Numbered from the stretch's first letter, positions 11,972 through 23,261 are shown. The stretch: DNA of 64,000 nucleotides from Flavobacterium sp. (GCF_025352425.1 NZ_JANXTI010000008.1:1-64000), one strand, 5' to 3'. Made by a program: numbers and translations. The notes: generated from the letters alone by a model not told the origin.

Positions 11972-14031
11972 TACAATGCTTCTTTTATGGTTAAATCGGT
12001 GTCGTAATACAAGATGTAAATTCCATTATTGGAATAACCATAAGTTGCATTTTGAACGTAATCAAACTTGTTTTCTATTTGCTCTGATGGAGAAGCCTGA
12101 ATTGTTTCTTCAAAAGTTTTGTCCTGCGATAATCGAAGCAAGGTGTCAAACGTTACATCAAAACCTCGAATGGCATATTGATTGGGTATAATTTTATTGA
12201 TCTTTTTATACTTCACATCAAATTGATTCGCTTCATCCGTTTCGTTTGGTCTGGAAAGCGATGGATACAAAAGCTTTAATTTGGTTAATCGTGTCAACGA
12301 AATTTCCTCAAAATCAAAGGTGTCGTTTGGTTCCAAAATTACCAACTGCACCTGATACTCTTTTTGAGCGGTAAGCATTGCTGATGTAGTGGCTAAAATC
12401 ATTCCTGTACTTTCCGAAGCCAAAACCACATAATTGAGTTTATCTTTTTGGAACAAGACTTTTAAACTATCAGCAACAAAACTTCCTTTAGCACTTAAAC
12501 CTGCAATCCTTACATCGGGTTGCATTTCCTGAATGTATTGTTTCACACTGCCTTTCTTATAGTCAATAACGGCTATGATATTGCCATTTCTGGCTTTCAT
12601 AAAATCAAAAATGGAACTTCGCAAAAGCTCTGTCGATGGCATCGATTGGTATAAGTTAGAATACTTTTTCCCATCTTCTTTTGATAACGGAGAAATAACC
12701 GGAGTTTTTGTTGGCTCAACCAGTTCAGCTAATTTTTCAACATTCGACTGATAGAACGGTCCAACAATCGCATCCATGCTTTCAAGATTATTTTGTCGAA
12801 CCAAAGCTGACACATTGGAGGAGTTTTTTGTTTCCTGAGAATCTAAAATTTTGATGTCAACGTTCATCCCTAATACTTTCGCTGAATCAATCGCCATCAA
12901 AGCTCCGGAATAGAAGTCCAAGGTCAGATTCAAAAACTTATCTTTTTTCAATCGGGCCTGCGTCGAATTTATGGTGTCGCTTTCAATTTTTGAAATATTA
13001 AAAGGCAAAAGTAATGCGAGTTGTTTCCTCGCATTAGTGTTAATAGTTTTTAGTAAATTTCCCTGTTCCTTTTTGACGGGTTCTTTTCGTTGGCCTTTGG
13101 GCACACGGAGTATCATTCCTAGTTTAATTCCTCTTTTCAGTTCCGGATTCAATGAAATCAATTCTTGTTCCGACATTCCATAATCGTTGGCAATACTCAA
13201 AATGGTTTCTTTTGGTTTAACTACATATTCTTCTAAATATTTTTTAGTGCTTGAAGTTGAAGCTGTCGTTTCGACGGAAGGCTTTGTAGTTTCAACATTA
13301 GGTTTTGTATTATCAACAGCTGGTTTTGTAATTTCTACAACGGCTTGATTTACGGCATTGCCCGAAACTACCAATTTAAAGCCAATTGGAAATTCAGAGA
13401 CAATTTGAGGATTTAAACGTTCTAATTCAGGAATCGTCATTCCATACTTTTTAGAAATCCCGTATTTTGTTTCTTTTGGTTCAATTATATGGTAGGTGGT
13501 TTCTCCTTTTGGGATTTCAACCTTTGGTGCTGCTTTCACAACAGCAGGTTTTGTAACTGCGGGAGCAACTACTTTGGCTGATTCAGCAAGTTTAGAGACA
13601 GCAACAGTATTTTGTCCATTACCGGAAGGGATTTTAATATTCTGTCCTATCTTCAAACCGTTATTCAACATATCTCCATTGGCTGCCTTTATCGCATCAA
13701 CAGTGACGCCATATTGTTTGGAAATGCTGTACAATGTTTCTTTAGGCTGCACCAAATGACTCTTTGGAGTATCGCTTTGTGTTGGACTTTGGGAAGAATG
13801 TATTACAGGTGAAGGCGGAATCAATAAAACGCTGTTCAACTGAATTCCATTTTGGGAATCGGGATTTAAACTATAAATATCGTAGGGTGTAACCTTATAT
13901 TTTTGAGCTATCATATTAATAGTTTCACCTTTAGCGACAGTATGTTTAGTATATTTTTCCTGCTTTGCAGAAACTGTAAACACAAAAGAAAACAGCGTTA
14001 GAAATATAGAAAAAAGGATACGGTTTTTCAT
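11971..14031 (-). CDS. Multi-LysM protein with C-terminal type 1 periplasmic-binding-protein-like domain
   Basis: Four LysM-like segments (YTKHTVAKGETINMIAQKYKVT..., LVQPKETLYSISKQYGVT..., HIIEPKETKYGISKKYGMT..., YVVKPKETILSIANDYGMS...), then LALLLPFNIS...DAIVGPFYQSNVEKLAELVEPTKTPVISPLS. Confidence 0.85.
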   Translation of the reverse strand: MKNRILFSIFLTLFSFVFTVSAKQEKYTKHTVAKGETINMIAQKYKVTPYDIYSLNPDSQNGIQLNSVLLIPPSPVIHSSQSPTQSDTPKSHLVQPKETLYSISKQYGVTVDAIKAANGDMLNNGLKIGQNIKIPSGNGQNTVAVSKLAESAKVVAPAVTKPAVVKAAPKVEIPKGETTYHIIEPKETKYGISKKYGMTIPELERLNPQIVSEFPIGFKLVVSGNAVNQAVVEITKPAVDNTKPNVETTKPSVETTASTSSTKKYLEEYVVKPKETILSIANDYGMSEQELISLNPELKRGIKLGMILRVPKGQRKEPVKKEQGNLLKTINTNARKQLALLLPFNISKIESDTINSTQARLKKDKFLNLTLDFYSGALMAIDSAKVLGMNVDIKILDSQETKNSSNVSALVRQNNLESMDAIVGPFYQSNVEKLAELVEPTKTPVISPLSKEDGKKYSNLYQSMPSTELLRSSIFDFMKARNGNIIAVIDYKKGSVKQYIQEMQPDVRIAGLSAKGSFVADSLKVLFQKDKLNYVVLASESTGMILATTSAMLTAQKEYQVQLVILEPNDTFDFEEISLTRLTKLKLLYPSLSRPNETDEANQFDVKYKKINKIIPNQYAIRGFDVTFDTLLRLSQDKTFEETIQASPSEQIENKFDYVQNATYGYSNNGIYILYYDTDLTIKEAL

Positions 14032-14127
14032 TTACTTATTGTTTATTTAACGTCTAAAGTTAACAAATCTTTTTAAACCCAATATAAAATGCGAATTTTT
14101 TCATTAACTTTTTTGTGTTAACAAAAA

Positions 14128-15657
14128 CTATTCCCATTCGATTGTTGCTGGTGGTTTGGAGCTGATATCATACACTACTCTATTCACACCCTTTACTTTA
14201 TTGATAATCTCGTTAGAGATTTTCATCAAAAATTCATAGGGCAAATGAACCCAATCCGCTGTCATTCCGTCGGTTGATTCTACAGCACGAAGCGCAACTA
14301 CCTTCTCATAAGTACGCTCGTCTCCCATTACACCAACACTATTTACAGGAAGCAAAATCGCACCGGCTTGCCAAACTTTATCGTATAATCCGTGTTCTTT
14401 TAATCCGTTGATAAAAACGGCATCAACTTCCTGCAGGATTCTAACTTTTTCAGGTGTAATAGCTCCCAAAATCCTAATTGACAATCCTGGTCCGGGGAAT
14501 GGATGCCTGCCCAAAAGTTCCGGGTCAATGCCCAATGTTTTACCAACCCTACGCACTTCGTCTTTGAACAACATGCGCAAAGGTTCTACTATTTTTAGTT
14601 TCATATAATCAGGTAAACCGCCGACATTGTGATGGGATTTGATGGTTGCTGATGGTCCTTTTACCGAAACCGATTCGATTACATCCGGATAAATTGTTCC
14701 CTGAGCCAACCAGGTTACATTTTCTATTAAATGTGCTTCTTCGTCGAAGACTTCGATAAAAGCATTGCCTATGGCTTTTCTCTTGGCTTCCGGTTCTTCA
14801 ACACCATCTAACGCATTCATAAATCTGGCAGTAGCATCAACGCCTTTTACATTCAGTCCCATGTCTTTGTATTGATGCAAAACGTTTTCGAATTCATTTT
14901 TACGAAGCAAGCCATTATTGACAAAAATACAATAGAGGTTTTTGCCAATGGCTTTATGCAATAATACTGCAGCAACAGTTGAATCTACGCCGCCGGAAAG
15001 TCCAAGAACGACTTTGTCATTTTTAACTTTTTCCTGTAATTCTTTTACGCAGTCTTCTACGAAAGCGTTTGGAGTAAAGTTTTGAGGAACCTGGGCAATC
15101 TTTACCAAAAAGTTCTCAAGGATTTGCTTCCCATCGGTAGAATGATAAACCTCGGGGTGAAACTGAATTGCATAAGTTGGTTCGCCTTCTATTTTATAGG
15201 CTGCGTTTTCTACATCCTTGGTACTGGCTAATTTCACAGCATTGGTTGGTAAATGTTTGATGGTGTCACTGTGGCTCATCCAAACTTGGGAATTTAGATT
15301 AACGTTTTCCAAGAACGTTTCCCCTACTTTGATATAGGATAAATTTGCTCTTCCATATTCCCTGATATTTGAAGCTGCTACTTCTCCACCTGAAAAATGT
15401 GCCAAATACTGAGCGCCATAACAAACCGCAAGTAATGGCAATTTGCCACGGATATCGGATAAATCTATTTGCAAAGCGTCTTCAGAGCGAACAGAATAAG
15501 GGCTTCCGCCAAGGATAACAGCTTTGTAAGGTGATAAATCAGCTGGAAAATGATTGTAAGGAAAGATTTCGCAGAATATATTTAATTCCCGAACCCTTCT
15601 CGCAATAAGTTGTGTGTATTGCGAACCGAAATCTAAAATAAGTACGTTGTGTTGCAT
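14128..15657 (-). CDS. guaA: GMP synthase, glutamine-hydrolysing (start trimmed to [11 protein letters not shown])
   Basis: [61 protein letters not shown]. Confidence 0.96.
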   Translation of the reverse strand: MQHNVLILDFGSQYTQLIARRVRELNIFCEIFPYNHFPADLSPYKAVILGGSPYSVRSEDALQIDLSDIRGKLPLLAVCYGAQYLAHFSGGEVAASNIREYGRANLSYIKVGETFLENVNLNSQVWMSHSDTIKHLPTNAVKLASTKDVENAAYKIEGEPTYAIQFHPEVYHSTDGKQILENFLVKIAQVPQNFTPNAFVEDCVKELQEKVKNDKVVLGLSGGVDSTVAAVLLHKAIGKNLYCIFVNNGLLRKNEFENVLHQYKDMGLNVKGVDATARFMNALDGVEEPEAKRKAIGNAFIEVFDEEAHLIENVTWLAQGTIYPDVIESVSVKGPSATIKSHHNVGGLPDYMKLKIVEPLRMLFKDEVRRVGKTLGIDPELLGRHPFPGPGLSIRILGAITPEKVRILQEVDAVFINGLKEHGLYDKVWQAGAILLPVNSVGVMGDERTYEKVVALRAVESTDGMTADWVHLPYEFLMKISNEIINKVKGVNRVVYDISSKPPATIEWE

Positions 15658-15660
15658 GTG

Positions 15661-15668
15661 CAAAAGTA
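15661..15668 (-). promoter_or_regulatory. Candidate guaA -7 box TACTTTTG, 3 nt upstream of the ATG
   Basis: Minus strand TACTTTTG-CAC-ATG. Confidence 0.5.
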
Positions 15669-15759
15669 CAATTCCACTTTGAAAATAAAAATTCAAATTT
15701 GGAATAAATGAAACAAAAATCACGAAAACCCAAAGCTACCTAGCTTGGAGCCTCCATGT

Positions 15760-15800
15760 CTTCCCGAAAGCTTGCCGCTATGTAGATTTGTGGTTTCGGG
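15760..15800. repeat. Dispersed palindromic element, copy a
   Basis: cttcccgaaagcttgccgctatgtagatttgtggtttcggg; ends CCCGAAA/TTTCGGG; related to 15803-15844 and 45946-45989. Confidence 0.75.
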
Positions 15801-15802
15801 TG

Positions 15803-15844
15803 TCCCCGAAAGTTGTCGCTACATAGCTTGAAGGTTTCGGGAAA
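15803..15844. repeat. Dispersed palindromic element, copy b
   Basis: tccccgaaagttgtcgctacatagcttgaaggtttcgggaaaa. Confidence 0.75.
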
Positions 15845-15845
15845 A

Positions 15846-15882
15846 CAAAACACCTGTCAGGTTTCAGAAACCTGTCAGGTGT
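15846..15882 (-). terminator. Intrinsic terminator downstream of eno
   Basis: 15-bp perfect arms acacctgtcaggttt (15850-15864) / aaacctgtcaggtgt (15868-15882), 3-nt loop, T-rich on the minus-strand 3' side. Confidence 0.85.
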
Positions 15883-15902
15883 AATTAATATAGTGTAAAG
15901 AG

Positions 15903-17207
<1,305 letters not shown>

Positions 17208-17229
17208 TTAAGATTTTTTAATTGGTTTA

Positions 17230-17237
17230 CAAATTTA
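17230..17237 (-). promoter_or_regulatory. Candidate eno -7 box TAAATTTG
   Basis: TAnnTTTG match about 34 nt upstream of the eno ATG. Confidence 0.45.
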
Positions 17238-17415
17238 GGAAATTAAAAAAACAGAGGTGCAATTATTTGCAGAACTTATAAACGCAATCGTTTTAGTCCC
17301 AACAATCGATGAACTGCACGTCATATGATAATTATATAAGTTTATGCAATTATAGTGTAATAAGGCTTTTCTTTGCCATCCCTAACTTTACGCCAATATT
17401 TAACCTACTAATATT

Positions 17416-18489
17416 ATGAAAAATTATACGTCTTCACACGCTAGATTCTTTCCGCATAAATCTACTTTCGTTCTATTATTTCTGGGTCTTTTCCCATCAC
17501 TCATTTTTTCGCAAGATTATAGAACCATAAATGCCTATATGGAAGATTTTGCAAAAAATGAACTATATGTCAAAAAATCGCTGATGGATTATTCGGTTAC
17601 TATTGTTGAATCCAAACTATATACACGGACACAATATGCCGCTGAAAGAATCATAACCAAATTGGAAAATGTCAATACCATGTTGAAAACCAACAATAAA
17701 GGGTTTGAAGGGAACACGTCGCTTCGGGATGGTTTTATAAAAATGAATCAAAAAACAATAGATTGCCTGAAAAATGGAACGTTAATTTTGAGTGATTATG
17801 AATATCAGGCTAGTTTACCATTAGCGGAGATTGCAGAAAATTTTGTCCGAAAAGAAAGAGAATTACGTTCCTACTACGATGAGCTTGAAATTTATGAAGC
17901 AACCAAAAAAAGCTTTGCACAACAGAATAAATTTCCTTTGAAGGTCATTAAAAGAAAGAATATCCTCGTTTACAACGCCTTTCAAAATCTGTTATTTTAT
18001 AAAATGAATGTATTGGATGAGAAGCTTGTATCAATTGTAATGGAAAAAGATAAAGCAGGATTTTCGGAGTGTTTGCGCATGCTCGATGCTATGAATTTGG
18101 AGACTATGGATAAAACAGCTGAATATCGCAACGATTATACTGATACATCGTTAAATGATGCCAGCGCGCAATATGCTGATTTTATAGCGGAACAAAAAGC
18201 CAAACTTAGTCCCTTGTTTAATGACTACGCTGATCAGTACAACTCCCTTAAAAGGTTAAAAGATAAAGTGTCACCGGAGACAACCGAAACAATTGACGAA
18301 TACAACAATGCCGTTATAAATTTTAACGCAAAAAAGAAATTGTTCTATACCGTATTTAATAATATACAAGCAACTAAAGACAAATTATATAACAATTGGT
18401 TAGATACTAATAGTTCGTTTCTGAAAAGAAATGCGAAATTCGACAGTATTTATGCCAATACTATTGTTAGCGAGAGCGATAAGAGTTAA
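17416..18489 (+). CDS. Secreted alpha-helical protein of unknown function
   Basis: N-terminal signal (FVLLFLGLFPSLIFSQ); 357 aa, Lys/Glu/Asn-rich, no recognised catalytic motif. Confidence 0.8.
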   Translation: MKNYTSSHARFFPHKSTFVLLFLGLFPSLIFSQDYRTINAYMEDFAKNELYVKKSLMDYSVTIVESKLYTRTQYAAERIITKLENVNTMLKTNNKGFEGNTSLRDGFIKMNQKTIDCLKNGTLILSDYEYQASLPLAEIAENFVRKERELRSYYDELEIYEATKKSFAQQNKFPLKVIKRKNILVYNAFQNLLFYKMNVLDEKLVSIVMEKDKAGFSECLRMLDAMNLETMDKTAEYRNDYTDTSLNDASAQYADFIAEQKAKLSPLFNDYADQYNSLKRLKDKVSPETTETIDEYNNAVINFNAKKKLFYTVFNNIQATKDKLYNNWLDTNSSFLKRNAKFDSIYANTIVSESDKS

Positions 18490-19613
18490 ACAACCTTTTT
18501 GTGTACACTTTTAGCTTTCGTAACATTAGCAATGAAATCATCAAAGAGATACGCCGAGTCATGCGGACCAGGACTTGCTTCCGGATGATATTGAACAGAA
18601 AAAACATTCTTTGATTTCATTCGCATTCCGGCCACAGTATTATCGTTAATGTGGTAATGAGTTATTTCTAAGTCGGGGTGATTTTCAAGCTCTTCCCTGT
18701 TGACCGCAAACCCGTGATTTTGGGAAGTGATTTCTCCTTTTCCTGTCAAGATATTCATAACCGGATGATTGATTCCTCTGTGCCCGTTAAACATTTTATA
18801 TGTCGAAACTCCATTAGCTAGACCAATGATTTGATGTCCTAAACAGATTCCAAAAACGGGTTTGTCAGAAGTAATTATTTTTTGAGCAGTGCCGATTACT
18901 TGCTCTAACGGTTCAGGATCGCCTGGGCCATTTGACAAGAAATAGCCATCAGGATTGAAAGATTTCAATTCTTCAAATGTTGCGTTGTATGGAAATACTT
19001 TTATATAACAATCTCTTTTAGCCAAGTTTCGCAGGATGTTTCTTTTGATTCCTAAATCTAAAGCTGATATTTTATATTTGGCGTTTTCGTTTCCGAAGAA
19101 ATACGGTTCTACTGTAGAAACTTTGGAAGCCAATTCTAATCCTTTCATATCGGGAACGTTCCCCAAGAGTACTTTCAATTCGGATACCGCAGTTCCGTCT
19201 GTGCAAATTACGGCATTTTGCGCGCCGTGATCACGTATATAACTTACCAAAGCTCTGGTATCAACATCGGAAATGCAGATTAGGTTTTGTTTTTGGAAGT
19301 AGTCATACAGATTGCTTTCAGAATCCGGACGCGAATGATTAAAGCTGAAATTTTTGCAAACCAATCCTGAAATCATAATTTGGTCTGCTTCTATTTCGTT
19401 GGCGTTAACGCCGTAGTTTCCAATATGGGGATTGGTGGCTACCATAATTTGCCCGAAATAAGAAGGATCGGTAAAGATTTCCTGGTAACCGGTCATGCCC
19501 GTGTTGAAGCAGACTTCTCCAAAGGTTTTCCCTGGAATTCCGATAGATTTACCGTGGAATATGGTTCCGTCGGCTAATAGTAAGATGGCTTTTGATTTTG
19601 TTGTGTGTTGCAT
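18486..19613 (-). CDS. carA: Carbamoyl-phosphate synthase small subunit
   Basis: LADGTIFHGKSIG; EVCFNTGMTGYQEIFTDPSY; PVFGICLGHQIIGLA; QYHPEASPGPHD. Confidence 0.96.
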   Translation of the reverse strand: MQHTTKSKAILLLADGTIFHGKSIGIPGKTFGEVCFNTGMTGYQEIFTDPSYFGQIMVATNPHIGNYGVNANEIEADQIMISGLVCKNFSFNHSRPDSESNLYDYFQKQNLICISDVDTRALVSYIRDHGAQNAVICTDGTAVSELKVLLGNVPDMKGLELASKVSTVEPYFFGNENAKYKISALDLGIKRNILRNLAKRDCYIKVFPYNATFEELKSFNPDGYFLSNGPGDPEPLEQVIGTAQKIITSDKPVFGICLGHQIIGLANGVSTYKMFNGHRGINHPVMNILTGKGEITSQNHGFAVNREELENHPDLEITHYHINDNTVAGMRMKSKNVFSVQYHPEASPGPHDSAYLFDDFIANVTKAKSVHKKVV

Positions 19614-19921
19614 AGTGTAGTTGTGTTTGGCCCCTCAACTGCGCTCAGGGTGACAATTTAGTTGTTGTGGGCAAATTTATTTATTTAGGTTCAATTTTTA
19701 GAAAAGAATTATTATAGTTTATAAACATTCCTATAGTTTCTTTTTTAGCCCCGATAGTAGTGAAAATCCTTTTTATTGTTTTTAAGAAAAGCATCTCTAC
19801 TGGGCTCGATGTGACAAAAAACAATAAAAAGATTGCAGCGGATAGCGGGACAAAACGCAAATTGAAATTCAAAGTTTATGCTCCTAATTATAAGATTGCT
19901 TCGTTCCTCGCAATGACTATA

Positions 19922-19960
19922 CAAAAAAAAAAGGATAAACAAAACTGCTTATCCTTTTTT
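19922..19960 (-). terminator. Intrinsic, possibly bidirectional terminator after rplQ
   Basis: AAAGGATAA ... TTATCCTTT hairpin flanked by A-run and T-run. Confidence 0.85.
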
Positions 19961-19981
19961 ATATTTATGAGTTGGCAACCA

Positions 19982-20728
19982 TTATGCCTCTTCTTCTTTA
20001 GAATCGTCTTCAGTAGCCGGAGCTTCTGGTGTCTCATCAGCCGGAGTCTCTTCTACTTCTGCAACTGCAGGAACTTCTTCAACTACTTCAGGAGTTTCCA
20101 CTTCAGCCACCGGAGTTTCTTCTACCGTTGGAGTTTCCTCTACAGCGGGAGTTTCAATAACCTCTGCAGCGGGAGTTTGCTCCGCCTGTTCGCTTGCGCT
20201 CGAGTCAACAACTTCCTCTACAATTGGAGCAGCTTCTTCAATAACAGGTGCCGCAATAACTTCTTCCACAACCGGAGCAGGTGCTTTAGGAGTTGCAGTA
20301 GGTTCAGTCGTTTTCTTAGGACGACGAGTTCTACCTTTTTTCTCTTCTTTTTTACCTCCGTTGTATAGTTCGTTAAAGTCAACTAATTCAATCATTGCCA
20401 TATCTGCATTATCTCCAAGACGGTTACCCATTTTGATGATACGAGTATAACCACCCGGACGATCACCAACTTTGGCAGCTACGTCTCTGAACAAGTCAGT
20501 TACTGCATATTTGCTACGTAGGTAAGCGAAACAGATACGACGATTGTGAGTTGTATCTTCTTTTGATTTTGTAATAAGCGGTTCAACGAATTGTTTTAAC
20601 GCTTTTGCTTTAGCAACAGTAGTGTTAATACGTTTGTGCTCGATAAGAGAACAAGCCATATTAGCCAACATAGCTTTTCTATGTCCGGTCTGTCTGCTTA
20701 AGTGATTGAATTTTTTTCCGTGTCTCAT
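19982..20728 (-). CDS. rplQ: 50S ribosomal protein L17 with long acidic Pro/Glu/Ala/Val/Thr-rich C-terminal extension
   Basis: [34 protein letters not shown]...; extension after about residue 130. Confidence 0.96.
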   Translation of the reverse strand: MRHGKKFNHLSRQTGHRKAMLANMACSLIEHKRINTTVAKAKALKQFVEPLITKSKEDTTHNRRICFAYLRSKYAVTDLFRDVAAKVGDRPGGYTRIIKMGNRLGDNADMAMIELVDFNELYNGGKKEEKKGRTRRPKKTTEPTATPKAPAPVVEEVIAAPVIEEAAPIVEEVVDSSASEQAEQTPAAEVIETPAVEETPTVEETPVAEVETPEVVEEVPAVAEVEETPADETPEAPATEDDSKEEEA

Positions 20729-20790
20729 GACGTTTTTTTTAAGCCTTCATCTTGCTACAATCCGCTTTGGAGAGCAAAATATGAAGACAT

Positions 20791-21783
20791 TTATTCTTTA
20801 TCTAATTTGTATTTACCTAAATCCATTCCGAAAGTTAAATTCTTGTTGGCAACCAATTCATCTAACTCAGTTAGTGATTTTTTACCGAAGTTACGGAACT
20901 TCATAAGGTCATTTTTGTTGAATGATACAAGATCTCCAAGTGTATCAACTTCTGCAGCTTTCAAACAGTTTAATGCTCTTACGGATAAATCCATATCAAC
21001 AAGTTTTGTTTTAAGCAATTGTCTCATGTGTAATGATTCCTCATCATAAGACTCTGTTTGAGCAATTTCATCAGCTTCAAGCGTTATTCTCTCATCAGAG
21101 AATAACATAAAGTGGTGAATTAAAACTTTGGCAGCTTCAGTTAAAGCATCTTTTGGATTGATTGAACCATCAGTTTTGATTTCGAAAACTAATTTTTCAT
21201 AATCTGTTTTTTGCTCCACACGGAAGTTTTCAATAGCATACTTTACATTTTTTACCGGAGTAAAAATTGAGTCAGTAAATATTGTTCCTATTGCTGCGTT
21301 TTGTTTTTTGTTCTCTTCTGCAGGAACATAACCACGACCTTTCTCGATGGTTAATTCCATATTAAGATTTACTTTGCTATCCAAGTTACAGATAACCAAT
21401 TCCGGATTCAACACCTGAAAACCAGAGATGAATTTTTGGAAATCGCCAGCTGTAATCTGATCTTTTCCGGAGATTGAGATAGAAACTGTTTCATTATCTA
21501 CATCTTCAATCTGACGTTTGAAACGCACTTGTTTTAGATTTAGGATAATTTCAGTAACATCTTCTACAACTCCTGAAATGGTAGAAAACTCATGCTCAAC
21601 ACCATCAATTCTGATAGATGTAATTGCATAACCTTCTAACGCAGAAAGTAAAACTCTTCTAAGTGCATTACCAACTGTCAATCCGTATCCTGGTTCTAAA
21701 GGTCTGAATTCAAACTTACCTTCAAAATCGGTTGAATCGATCATGATAACTTTATCGGGCTTCTGAAAATTAAATATTGCCAT
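20791..21783 (-). CDS. rpoA: DNA-directed RNA polymerase subunit alpha
   Basis: [31 protein letters not shown]; alpha-[19 protein letters not shown]...FGKKSLTEL. Confidence 0.98.
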   Translation of the reverse strand: MAIFNFQKPDKVIMIDSTDFEGKFEFRPLEPGYGLTVGNALRRVLLSALEGYAITSIRIDGVEHEFSTISGVVEDVTEIILNLKQVRFKRQIEDVDNETVSISISGKDQITAGDFQKFISGFQVLNPELVICNLDSKVNLNMELTIEKGRGYVPAEENKKQNAAIGTIFTDSIFTPVKNVKYAIENFRVEQKTDYEKLVFEIKTDGSINPKDALTEAAKVLIHHFMLFSDERITLEADEIAQTESYDEESLHMRQLLKTKLVDMDLSVRALNCLKAAEVDTLGDLVSFNKNDLMKFRNFGKKSLTELDELVANKNLTFGMDLGKYKLDKE

Positions 21784-21804
21784 AATTTAGACTAATGTCA
21801 ATTA

Positions 21805-22410
21805 TTATTTGTTGTACAATTCGACGATTAACTGCTCTTTAATATTTTCTGGGATTTGAAGTCTTGCTGGAACAGAAACAAAAGTTCCTTCCATGGTATC
21901 ATTATTCCAGGTAATCCACTCATATACATGAGAAGAGTTTGATAATGAAGTACCAATTGCTTCAACAGATTTAGATTTTTCACGAACAGCAACTTTGTCA
22001 CCTGGTTTTAAGTGGTAAGAAGGGATGTTAACCAATTCTCCGTTCACAGTTACGTGACGGTGAGAAACGATTTGACGTGCTGCTCTTCTTGACGGAGCAA
22101 TTCCCATTCTAAAAACTACGTTATCTAATCTAGCTTCGCATAATTGTAAAAGGATTTCACCTGTTACACCTTTAGAAGCTGCTGCTTTTTCGAATAAATT
22201 CCTGAATTGTTTTTCTAAAATTCCATAAGAATATTTAGCTTTTTGCTTTTCCATCAATTGGACAGCGTACTCAGATTTCTTACCTCTTTTTTTAGCCATC
22301 CCGTGTTGTCCAGGAGGATAATTTCTTTTTTCGAAGGCTTTGTCTTCTCCGAATATCGCTTCTCCAAATTTACGGGCGATTCTTGTACTTGGACCAGTAT
22401 ATCTTGCCAT
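21805..22410 (-). CDS. rpsD: 30S ribosomal protein S4
   Basis: [22 protein letters not shown]4 domain [31 protein letters not shown]. Confidence 0.98.
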   Translation of the reverse strand: MARYTGPSTRIARKFGEAIFGEDKAFEKRNYPPGQHGMAKKRGKKSEYAVQLMEKQKAKYSYGILEKQFRNLFEKAAASKGVTGEILLQLCEARLDNVVFRMGIAPSRRAARQIVSHRHVTVNGELVNIPSYHLKPGDKVAVREKSKSVEAIGTSLSNSSHVYEWITWNNDTMEGTFVSVPARLQIPENIKEQLIVELYNK

Positions 22411-22430
22411 TTTAAATTGTTTTAAGACAG

Positions 22431-22465
22431 AGGTTATGAATTCAGGTCGAATCCTTCGATAACCT
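22431..22465 (-). promoter_or_regulatory. Structured intergenic element upstream of rpsD (candidate r-protein leader/processing hairpin)
   Basis: Minus-strand RNA AGGUUAU-CGAAGGAUUCG-ACCUGAAUUC-AUAACCU: 7-bp outer stem with an inner CGAA/UUCG stem. Confidence 0.35.
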
Positions 22466-22492
22466 TTTATTCTATCTTGATTATACTATATA

Positions 22493-22876
22493 TTAAACTC
22501 TACGTCTTTTAGGAGGACGACATCCGTTGTGTGGCATTGGAGTAACGTCAATGATTTCTGTTACTTCAATTCCTGCATTGTGTATAGATCTGATAGCAGA
22601 CTCACGTCCGTTTCCTGGTCCTTTTACATACACTTTTACTTTTTTAAGTCCAGCTTCCAATGCTACTTTACCGCAATCTTCTGCTGCCATCTGAGCTGCA
22701 TACGGAGTATTCTTTTTAGAACCTCTGAAACCCATTTTACCAGCTGAAGACCAAGAAATAACCTCACCTTTTTTGTTTGTTAACGAAATGATGATGTTGT
22801 TAAAGGTTGCACTAATATGAGCCTCACCCGTTGATTCAACGATAACTTTACGTTTTTTTGTTGTTGCTTTAGCCAT
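22493..22876 (-). CDS. rpsK: 30S ribosomal protein S11
   Basis: [55 protein letters not shown]. Confidence 0.98.
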   Translation of the reverse strand: MAKATTKKRKVIVESTGEAHISATFNNIIISLTNKKGEVISWSSAGKMGFRGSKKNTPYAAQMAAEDCGKVALEAGLKKVKVYVKGPGNGRESAIRSIHNAGIEVTEIIDVTPMPHNGCRPPKRRRV

Positions 22877-22884
22877 ATTACTTA

Positions 22885-23259
22885 TTATTTAGTTGCTTTT
22901 TTCTTGTTAGCAACAGTTTTTCTTTTCCCTTTTCTTGTTCTGGAATTGTTCTTAGTTCTTTGTCCTCTTAATGGAAGACCAGATCTGTGACGGATTCCTC
23001 TGTAGCATCCAATATCCATTAGACGTTTGATGTGTAGTGAAACTTCTGAACGAAGTTCACCTTCAATTTTGTAATATGATACCGCGTCCCGGATTGCTCC
23101 GATTTCGTCATCATTCCAATCTTGAACTTTTGTATCTTGGCTTACTTGAGCTTTTTCTAAAATCTCAATTGCTCTACTTTTTCCCACTCCGAAGATGTAG
23201 GTTAAAGCGATAACTCCTCTTTTGTTTTTAGGTATATCTACCCCTGCTATTCTTGCCAT
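22885..23259 (-). CDS. rpsM: 30S ribosomal protein S13
   Basis: [54 protein letters not shown]. Confidence 0.98.
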   Translation of the reverse strand: MARIAGVDIPKNKRGVIALTYIFGVGKSRAIEILEKAQVSQDTKVQDWNDDEIGAIRDAVSYYKIEGELRSEVSLHIKRLMDIGCYRGIRHRSGLPLRGQRTKNNSRTRKGKRKTVANKKKATK

Positions 23260-23261
23260 AA

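Noticed and set aside
19760-20368. 202-aa plus-strand ORF rich in Phe/Ser/Arg/Cys
   Set aside because: Antisense to the low-complexity rplQ tail and across the terminator; composition typical of the reverse of an acidic repeat.
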